A DNA stretch of 5,338 nt, from contig MNEO01000001.1 of NCBI GenBank assembly GCA_001917735.1, forward strand, positions 3,356 to 8,693, read 5' to 3'. Both the position numbers and the translations under genes were made by a program. The stretch is from Chloroflexi bacterium 13_1_40CM_68_21 (GTDB taxonomy: Bacteria > Chloroflexota > Limnocylindria > P2-11E). Positions 1-4,716 of the stretch are shown here, piece after piece. The stretch's first letter is position 1. Each line of letters starts with the position of its first letter. Below the pieces are notes generated by a model. It had not been told where the DNA came from, searched no databases, and worked only from the letters and a program-made list of their open reading frames with translations.

Positions 1-1
1 C

Positions 2-1321
2 GGCGGCAATGGAGACGGAACGAAGGCCGGACAGGTCCAGAACAATGGCGCGATCTCGAATCTCGAAGTCATCGCGCATAACGACATCGGGAACCGCGGC
101 TTCAACGCCGACATCTACGCGCACAAGGGCTTCGCATACGTCGGGCAGTGGGGCTTCGGCATCAGCAACTTCCCCAAGTTCTGCCCCTCCGGCGACAAGT
201 CGGGGGTCAAGGTCCTCGATCTGCGCGCGCCAGGGCTCCCGATCGTCGCGACACTCCAGAACCCTCCGCGTACGAGCGCCGAGGACATCGTCGTGTACAC
301 GACCGCCGGGCGCGACATCGCCGCGGTGGGCATCCAGGCGTGCTTCCGCACCGACAACTTGATCCCCCGCGGACTTCAGCTGTTCGACGTGACCGACCCG
401 CGCCACCCGGTGGCCAAGGGCTTTCTCCCGAGCGGCGACAACATCCGCGGCGTCCACGAGCTGTCGATCGTCAATCGGCCCGACCTCGGCATGGTCCTGG
501 CGCTGCAGGGTGTGAACTTCTCAGAGACCTACGACGCGGCGCACCGCGGCGGCCTACGCATCGCGAACGTGACCGATCCCTCCAACCCCGTCGAGATCGG
601 CAACTGGTCGCTCGCGAGCGTCGGCGTGACGAACCAGTTCACCGGAGTCGGGTGTTTCGCGCGCACCTATGTCCACGCGGTCTCTGCGAGCCGCGACGGC
701 GCGACGGCATACGTATCGGCGATCGACGGCGGAGAGCTGCTCGTCGACATCACCGCGCCGTCAGCGCCGGCGTTCCTTCGGCGCGCCGCCTATCCCGCGG
801 ACCAGGCGGGTGATATGGACACCCACTCCTCCACCGAGACACCCGACGCCCGGTATCTCCTCGTCGAGGACGAGGACGAGTGCCAGTCGAATGACTCCAA
901 GCAGCAGCCGGGGTGGGGCTTTCTCCGGATCTTCGATCTCGCATCACGCGATGCTGCCGGGAGTCTCGTACAGGTGGGCGAGTTCCGGACGCAGAACTCA
1001 CTGAAGTCAAAGGTGAGTAATGGCCTCTACTCCGTGCACCACACGGCGGTGAACGCCACCTGGGGCGGATCCTCGAAGGTCGCCGTCTCCTGGTATTCGG
1101 ACGGGGTTCGGATCCTTGACCTCACACCGGTGCGGACCGGCTCCTCCCGGATCCCCGCGGAAACCGCGTTTTTCGTACCGCCCGCGGCGAATGATCCGGT
1201 GGGGTCGTGTGCCTGTCTCGGTAACTCGGCCTTCGTGTGGGGCGTTGTCGTGACGGACGACGGGCTCATCGTGATCAGCGATATGAACTCAGGAGTCTGG
1301 GTGCTGAGGGAGACGCGGTAG
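2..1321 (+). CDS. LVIVD-repeat beta-propeller protein, probably exported (5' partial)
   Basis: The reading frame is open from the left window edge (439 codons visible) to a TAG stop, so the true start and any signal peptide lie outside. An internal GTG at 293 is not the start, because the same frame already encodes repeat-like sequence before it. At least five units of the LVIVD type (Gly, hydrophobic strand, Asp, then often Pro) are visible: GVKVLDLRAPGLPIV at 203, GLQLFDVTDPRHPV at 371, GLRIANVTDPSNPV at 551, GELLVDITAPSAPA at 731 and GFLRIFDL at 917. Weaker ones follow at 1103 (GVRILDLTP) and 1292 (GVWVLRE). Seven units would fit a seven-bladed propeller. The C-terminal YSVHHTA, SWYSDGVRILDL and ISDMNSGVWVL segments are typical of the family. 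Scattered cysteines (CPSGD, ACFRT, GCFART, DECQS, GSCACLG) suggest an extracytoplasmic, disulfide-bearing protein. Family members are mostly of unknown function. Family assignment is firm; location is inferred. Confidence 0.88.
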   Translation, partial: GGNGDGTKAGQVQNNGAISNLEVIAHNDIGNRGFNADIYAHKGFAYVGQWGFGISNFPKFCPSGDKSGVKVLDLRAPGLPIVATLQNPPRTSAEDIVVYTTAGRDIAAVGIQACFRTDNLIPRGLQLFDVTDPRHPVAKGFLPSGDNIRGVHELSIVNRPDLGMVLALQGVNFSETYDAAHRGGLRIANVTDPSNPVEIGNWSLASVGVTNQFTGVGCFARTYVHAVSASRDGATAYVSAIDGGELLVDITAPSAPAFLRRAAYPADQAGDMDTHSSTETPDARYLLVEDEDECQSNDSKQQPGWGFLRIFDLASRDAAGSLVQVGEFRTQNSLKSKVSNGLYSVHHTAVNATWGGSSKVAVSWYSDGVRILDLTPVRTGSSRIPAETAFFVPPAANDPVGSCACLGNSAFVWGVVVTDDGLIVISDMNSGVWVLRETR

Positions 1322-1337
1322 CAGACGAGCAACAACG

Positions 1338-1393
1338 AGCCGGGCGGCGGGTTGAGCGGCCTACCGCGGTCACGGCCGCCCGGCTAGGCTTTT
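1338..1393 (+). terminator. Terminator-like hairpin after the LVIVD gene
   Basis: A perfect 11-bp inverted repeat, AGCCGGGCGGC at 1338-1348 and GCCGCCCGGCT at 1375-1385, lies 16 bases after the LVIVD stop. The 26-base loop holds a smaller hairpin (GCGG at 1356-1359 with CCGC at 1364-1367). A short TTTT run at 1390-1393 follows after four bases. The stem is very stable but the T tract is weak, so this could be an intrinsic terminator, or an RNA 3'-end stabiliser. It separates the LVIVD gene from the response-regulator cluster. Confidence 0.5.
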
Positions 1394-1408
1394 GGCCGGC
1401 TGTGGTGC

Positions 1409-1990
1409 GTGGCTGACATCCTGATCGCCGACGATCACCGTTTCATACGCGATATGGTCCGGATCACTCTGTCCACACAGGGGTGGACCATCGCGGAGGC
1501 GGCGACGCCCGGCCAGACCCTCGACATCGCGCGGCGTGATCCGCCGCTCGCGGTCCTCCTTGACGTCATGTTCGACGAGGACGGCGGGCGGACCGGGTTC
1601 GACGTCTGCCGCGAGCTCAAGGCGGATCCGGCGACCAAGGCGATCCCAGTCGTCATGCTCACGGCGCGCGACAGCGCGTCTGACCGAAGGGCCGGGATGG
1701 CGGCGGGGGCGTCACACTACCTGATCAAGCCGTTCGGCCCGATCGATCTCATCAATACGCTCCGCGGGGTGCTCGGCAACCCGCCTGCCGTCCAGAGTCT
1801 TGGTCAGTTCCTCATCGAGGAGGGCATCCTGACCCACGAGCAGCTCAGCGACGCACTCGCGATGCAGCGTACCCTCGAGGCGCGCGGACACCCGAGACGG
1901 CTCGGCGAGGTCCTGGCACTCATGCACGCGATCACCCCGGAGCAGCTCGACAAGGCCCTCGAGCGTCAGAAGCGAGAGACGAAGGACTAG
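1409..1990 (+). CDS. Response regulator: REC domain plus tandem MshEN/GspE-N-like C-terminal module
   Basis: The 193-residue protein starts with a CheY-like receiver domain (about 3-122). The acidic pair Asp8/Asp9, phosphoacceptor Asp52 (LLDVMF), Thr85 (VVMLTA) and Lys107 (LIKPF) are all present, so phosphorylation by a histidine kinase is expected; none is encoded in the window. The loop after Asp52 (VMFDEDGGRT before GFDV) is about three residues longer than usual and lacks the common Pro. There is no DNA-binding domain. Instead residues 130-153 and 164-187 are two related 24-residue helical units (SLGQFLIEEG... and RLGEVLALMH..., both ending in Gln). They resemble the N-terminal domain of type II secretion/pilus ATPases, some of which bind cyclic di-GMP. 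The GTG start is the only sensible one, directly before ADILIADD, but it has no clear Shine-Dalgarno. The stop overlaps the next start. Receiver call is firm; the C-terminal role is inferred. Confidence 0.9.
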   Translation: MADILIADDHRFIRDMVRITLSTQGWTIAEAATPGQTLDIARRDPPLAVLLDVMFDEDGGRTGFDVCRELKADPATKAIPVVMLTARDSASDRRAGMAAGASHYLIKPFGPIDLINTLRGVLGNPPAVQSLGQFLIEEGILTHEQLSDALAMQRTLEARGHPRRLGEVLALMHAITPEQLDKALERQKRETKD

Positions 1991-2208
1991 TGGACATACC
2001 GCTTCTCACCCTCGCCGTCAGCGTGGTGGTCATGCTCGTCGCGACCTACGGGGTCGCCCTCATGTGGCGGCACATCCGGCGCATGGACGAGGAGACCGAG
2101 CGCCAGCAGATCATTGACTACAAGCGCGAGCACGGCGGCGGCGTCACCGCCGAGATGGCCATGGGGCGCGAGCCGCTGCCTAAGGCATGGGTCGACGAGA
2201 TCCCTTAG
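1990..2208 (+). CDS. Small single-span membrane protein (72 aa), unknown function
   Basis: The GTG start shares its G with the TAG stop of the response regulator, which indicates translational coupling. GAAGGA at 1981-1986 is a possible but closely spaced ribosome site. The only other nearby in-frame start, ATG at 2032, would remove most of the hydrophobic segment, so GTG is preferred. Residues 4-25 (PLLTLAVSVVVMLVATYGVALM) form one membrane span. The following Arg-rich stretch (WRHIRR) predicts an outside N-terminus and a cytoplasmic tail. The tail is charged and probably helical (about 30-48), then ends in a Pro-containing segment (REPLPKAWVDEIP). Reading-frame conservation between two tightly packed genes, and normal codon use, support a real gene. 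I do not recognise the family. Position suggests a membrane partner of the regulator or of the phosphofructokinase, but that is speculation. Confidence 0.72.
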   Translation: MDIPLLTLAVSVVVMLVATYGVALMWRHIRRMDEETERQQIIDYKREHGGGVTAEMAMGREPLPKAWVDEIP

Positions 2209-2213
2209 CCATC

Positions 2214-2220
2214 GGGAGGT
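2214..2220 (+). promoter_or_regulatory. Shine-Dalgarno site for the phosphofructokinase
   Basis: GGGAGGT lies four bases before the GTG at 2225. It decides the start: the frame is open further upstream to 2114, but that extension overlaps the small membrane gene and precedes the conserved family N-terminus (RIGVLTGGGDAPGLNAA). Confidence 0.85.
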
Positions 2221-2224
2221 AACG

Positions 2225-3265
2225 GTGCGGATCGGAGTCCTTACCGGCGGCGGCGACGCTCCGGGCCTCAACGCGGCAATTCGCGCGGTGGTGCTGCGCG
2301 GCAGCGCGCTCGGGCACGAGGTCTTCGGCATCGCCGACGGCTGGGCCGGGCTCCTCGGCGAGGCCGAGCCTCGCCCCCTCCGGCCACGCGATGCGGCTCG
2401 GATCCTTGGCGAGGGAGGCACGATCCTCGGGACGTCGCGCACGGACCCGCGCAGGGACGACAAATCGCGGCGCGCGGCGCTCGACAGCGTCCGGCGGTGG
2501 CGTCTCGACGGTCTGGTCGCGATCGGTGGGAACGACACCCTCGGTGTCGCCCAGTGGCTGCACGAGGAAGGCGTCCGCGTTGTCGGCGTGCCGAAAACGG
2601 TCGATAACGACCTCTCCGAGACCGACTACTGCATTGGATTCGACACGGCGGTGACCGTCGTGTCGGAAGCCCTGGACCGGCTGCGGACGACGGCCAGCGC
2701 CCACCATCGTGTCGTGGTCGTGGAGGCAATGGGCCGCGATACAGGCTGGGTCGCCGCGTACGGTGGACTCGCCGGCGGCGCCGACCTCATCCTCATTCCG
2801 GAGATCCCGGCCACGAGCGATGACCTCGTGCGCACGATGAAGCACCGTCGCGCGATCGGCGACCCCGACATCCTCGTGGTCGTCTCCGAGGCCGTGGAGA
2901 TCGACGGTCTCGAGGCCCAGACCACCCTCGACCGAGACGCGTTCGGCCACGTGCGCCTCGACCAGCGAGCGATCGGGGCGGTGCTCGCCCGGCACATCGA
3001 GCAGCGCACGGGCATCGAAGCTCGCCAGGTCGTCCTCGGCCATCTGCAGCGCGGCGGGTCCCCGACCGCGGTCGACCGGCTGCGCGCCACGCGCTTCGGG
3101 AACGCCGCTGCCGATCTCGTGGACTCCGGCCGATCGGGAGTCCTGCCGGTGCTTCGCGGGGGACGCATCGAGGTCGCGTCGCTCAGCGACGCGGTCCGCG
3201 AAGTCCGGCGCCTGGACGCCGAGATCATCGAGCTCGTTCGCCGTTACGCCGGGGTCGTCGACTAA
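2225..3265 (+). CDS. 6-phosphofructokinase, probably pyrophosphate-dependent type
   Basis: This 346-residue cytosolic enzyme phosphorylates fructose 6-phosphate at C1 in glycolysis. If it uses pyrophosphate the reaction is reversible and can serve gluconeogenesis. Family landmarks in order: TGGGDAPGLNAAIR (7-20), GTILGTSR (65-72), GGNDT (101-105), PKTVDND (123-129) with catalytic Asp127, MGRDTGW (169-175), Glu222, and GHLQRGGSP (272-280). Asp104 and Lys124 replace the Gly104 and Gly124 of ATP-dependent E. coli PfkA, which is the known signature of pyrophosphate use. Asn103 replaces the usual Mg-linked Asp, and is unusual. Arg25 of the E. coli effector site is Leu here, and the 211-213 lysines are absent, so classical ADP/PEP allostery is unlikely. 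About 20 extra residues lie after Glu222 compared with E. coli. The gene follows the small membrane gene by 16 bases, probably in one operon with the regulator. Family is certain; the phosphate donor is inferred. Confidence 0.95.
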   Translation: MRIGVLTGGGDAPGLNAAIRAVVLRGSALGHEVFGIADGWAGLLGEAEPRPLRPRDAARILGEGGTILGTSRTDPRRDDKSRRAALDSVRRWRLDGLVAIGGNDTLGVAQWLHEEGVRVVGVPKTVDNDLSETDYCIGFDTAVTVVSEALDRLRTTASAHHRVVVVEAMGRDTGWVAAYGGLAGGADLILIPEIPATSDDLVRTMKHRRAIGDPDILVVVSEAVEIDGLEAQTTLDRDAFGHVRLDQRAIGAVLARHIEQRTGIEARQVVLGHLQRGGSPTAVDRLRATRFGNAAADLVDSGRSGVLPVLRGGRIEVASLSDAVREVRRLDAEIIELVRRYAGVVD

Positions 3266-3266
3266 C

Positions 3267-3294
3267 TCGTATCCGCCCGATACGACATCGGGCG
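3267..3294 (+). other. Two overlapping, mutually exclusive hairpins after the phosphofructokinase
   Basis: One base after the phosphofructokinase stop, TCGTATC (3267-3273) pairs with GATACGA (3279-3285) across a 5-base loop. CGCCCGAT (3274-3281) pairs perfectly with ATCGGGCG (3287-3294), also across a 5-base loop. The arms overlap, so only one stem can form at a time. No T tract follows. It may act as a 3'-end structure, a Rho-assisted terminator or an attenuator; the sequence does not decide. Confidence 0.45.
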
Positions 3295-3339
3295 CGCAAT
3301 GCAGACGACGCCGCGAGCTCCAGGCCGCACTCTCTCATA

Positions 3340-3376
3340 CGGGCGACCAGTCCGGCAGGGAGGATCGCCCGGAGGT
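3340..3376 (+). promoter_or_regulatory. Shine-Dalgarno site of the SIMPL gene with an abutting inverted repeat
   Basis: GGAGGT at 3371-3376 is a strong ribosome site five bases before the GTG at 3382. A 7-bp inverted repeat, CGGGCGA (3340-3346) and TCGCCCG (3365-3371), ends on the first G of that site. Folding would place a stem right beside the ribosome site and could modulate initiation. The ribosome site is well supported; a regulatory role for the stem is only possible. Confidence 0.6.
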
Positions 3377-3381
3377 GTTCC

Positions 3382-4173
3382 GTGTTCACGCCGTTCCAGA
3401 AAGCGATGCTCACTCTCGTCGTGGTCGGTTTCGCAGCTGTCAGCGTCGTCACCTGGGCACGAGGGTCCACGACGAGCGCTCCCGCCGCCGTCGCAACGGA
3501 TCCGGCTCCGCCCGTGCTCGTGCTCTCACAGAGCGCGCCCCCGCCAGGCATCATCGCGACGGGCGAGGCGAGCGTCCGGGCGGCGCCCGGCGAGGCCTAT
3601 CTCGCGTTCGCGGTGCAGGCAGGCGGCCCAGTCGGCACGGACGTCGCCGGCCAGCTCCAGACCCGCGTTGAGCGTCTCCTTGCGAAGGCCCGCGCGCTCG
3701 GGGTTCAGGACGGCGACATCGTCCTCGGCCCGCTCCAGTTCCAGCCGCAGTTCACTTACGACCCCGGGAAGGGGGGCCAGAAGGTGATCGCGTTCAACGC
3801 GTACCAGCAGATCGCGATCGAGTGCGACGAGATCGACGGCATGCCCGCCCTGATCTCGGAGCTCATGAAGGACGACGCGACCAGCGCGCTCTCGGTGCGC
3901 TACTCGCCGAGCACCGAGGGACCCGCCTACCGCATCGCTCGCGAGAAGGCCATCGCCGACGCCCGCGCCCAGGCCGAAGTTACGGCTGCGGCGGCCGGGC
4001 TGAAGCTCGGTCCGGCGATCAGCATCACTGACATCCGCCCGCAGCCGTCGCCCTATGGCGGCGCCGTGACAACGGGCAAGTTCCCGGTCGTCGGCGGACC
4101 GGGATTCCCACCGGCCGAGATCGATACGTACATCCGCGTCCAGGTCCAGTATTCGGTCGAACCTCGTAGCTGA
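3382..4173 (+). CDS. Membrane-anchored SIMPL (DUF541) domain protein
   Basis: The 263-residue protein has a short cytoplasmic N-terminus with Lys7, one hydrophobic span at about 8-26 (AMLTLVVVGFAAVSVVTW), an Ala/Pro/Ser-rich linker (about 28-55), and an outside SIMPL domain (about 56-260). Domain marks are the opening IIATGEASVRAAPGEAYLAFAV, the central VIAFNAYQQIAIE, the helix AREKAIADARAQAE followed by AAGLKLG (186-210), and the final strand YIRVQVQYSVE. Helix and strand order fit the family. The span may be a retained signal anchor; there is no lipobox cysteine, so it is unlikely to be a lipoprotein. SIMPL proteins include bacterial periplasmic or surface proteins linked in some cases to oxidative-stress tolerance and channel-like assemblies; the biochemical role is generally unknown. 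GTG start follows a strong Shine-Dalgarno. A 116-base spacer separates it from the phosphofructokinase, so it may have its own promoter, although I see no convincing one. Confidence 0.88.
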   Translation: MFTPFQKAMLTLVVVGFAAVSVVTWARGSTTSAPAAVATDPAPPVLVLSQSAPPPGIIATGEASVRAAPGEAYLAFAVQAGGPVGTDVAGQLQTRVERLLAKARALGVQDGDIVLGPLQFQPQFTYDPGKGGQKVIAFNAYQQIAIECDEIDGMPALISELMKDDATSALSVRYSPSTEGPAYRIAREKAIADARAQAEVTAAAAGLKLGPAISITDIRPQPSPYGGAVTTGKFPVVGGPGFPPAEIDTYIRVQVQYSVEPRS

Positions 4174-4200
4174 TCTTTCGTTGACGGGTCAGACGGTCGC

Positions 4201-4208
4201 GGAGAAGG
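4201..4208 (+). promoter_or_regulatory. Shine-Dalgarno site choosing the start of the four-span membrane protein
   Basis: GGAGAAGG ends eight bases before the ATG at 4217. It favours that start over the upstream in-frame TTG at 4181, which sits eight bases after the SIMPL stop and has no ribosome site. A downstream in-frame ATG at 4232 remains possible. The nearer ATG at 4209 is in a different frame. Confidence 0.6.
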
Positions 4209-4216
4209 ATGCCGGG

Positions 4217-4708
4217 ATGGCGGCACGAGTCATGTCCTACCCGGAGCGGCTCGTGGCGAGCCCGTGGCTCGCGCTGCTCGGCATCCTCGCCCTCTCGCAG
4301 GCCGCGCACCTGTTCGAGCACGTCGCGCAGATGGTCCAGATCCACGTCCTCGGTCTTTCCGGACCGGCCGCGCGCGGCATCGTCGGCCAGCTCGACATCG
4401 AGTGGGTCCATTTCATCTGGAACGGCTGGGTGCTCGCCGCGCTCCTGGTGCTCGTGCCCCGCTTCCGCAACAACGCGTGGCTCATCGGCGTCGCGCTCTT
4501 TGCCGGCTGGCACTTCGTGGAGCACTGCGTGATGATCGCGACCTACCTCCGCACAGGGGTCGCCGGCAGCCCGGGATTGCTCAGCTCAGGCGGACTTCTC
4601 TTCGGCGGGCTGCCGATCGCGCGGCCCGATCTGCACTTCCTCTACAACCTCGTCGAGACGATGCCGCTGCTTGTCGGCTGGGCCGTGGAGCTGCAGCGGG
4701 AGCGCTAG
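4217..4708 (+). CDS. Four-span membrane protein with duplicated HxxEH and HFxxN motifs, unknown function
   Basis: From the ATG at 4217 the protein has 163 residues; starting at the TTG at 4181 would add 12. Hydrophobic segments are at about 17-45, 63-80, 87-111 and 139-157. The two halves repeat the same polar signature: HLFEH (31-35) then HFIWN (65-69), and HFVEH (99-103) then HFLYN (140-144). This gives six His, two Glu and two Asn at matching places inside or next to membrane helices, an arrangement that could bind metal ions or heme between four helices. That binding role is inference; I do not recognise a named family. It lies 43 bases after the SIMPL gene on the same strand, so cotranscription is plausible. 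Its TAG stop overlaps the stop of the convergent gene. The coding call is strong because of the duplicated motifs and the family-like spacing; the function is open. Confidence 0.8.
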   Translation: MAARVMSYPERLVASPWLALLGILALSQAAHLFEHVAQMVQIHVLGLSGPAARGIVGQLDIEWVHFIWNGWVLAALLVLVPRFRNNAWLIGVALFAGWHFVEHCVMIATYLRTGVAGSPGLLSSGGLLFGGLPIARPDLHFLYNLVETMPLLVGWAVELQRER

Positions 4709-4716
4709 CGCCCCCG
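4697..4716. other. Palindrome at the convergent stop codons, possible bidirectional terminator
   Basis: GCGCTAGCGC (4702-4711) is a perfect 10-base palindrome. In a wider hairpin, CGGGAGCG (4697-4704) pairs with CGCCCCCG (4709-4716) with one A/C mismatch, leaving CTAG as the loop. That loop is exactly the overlap of the two stop codons. There is no T run on either side, so intrinsic termination is not clear; it may slow or stabilise both transcript ends. Confidence 0.4.

Noticed and set aside
148..813. Plus-strand open frame of 221 codons within the LVIVD gene
   Set aside because: The product is an Arg/Pro-rich frame-shadow with no domain; the overlapping frame encodes clear LVIVD repeats.
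1352..1390. TTGAGC (1352-1357) and TAGGCT (1385-1390) as a standard -35/-10 promoter
   Set aside because: The spacer is 27 bases, far longer than the usual 16-19; TAGGCT alone is kept only as a weak possibility.
2114..2224. N-terminal extension of the phosphofructokinase to an upstream ATG at 2114
   Set aside because: It overlaps the small membrane gene in another frame, encodes no family sequence, and a strong Shine-Dalgarno sits before the GTG at 2225.
2180..3043. Long minus-strand open frame (287 codons) opposite the phosphofructokinase
   Set aside because: It mirrors the codon bias of the certain kinase gene, shows no recognisable motif, and is a typical high-GC antisense shadow.
4181..4216. 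TTG start for the four-span membrane protein
   Set aside because: It has no ribosome site at a proper distance, whereas the ATG at 4217 follows GGAGAAGG; it cannot be fully excluded.
4025..4525. Minus-strand open frame across the SIMPL and membrane-protein junction
   Set aside because: Its product is low in hydrophobic structure and without motifs, while both plus-strand genes have recognisable features.
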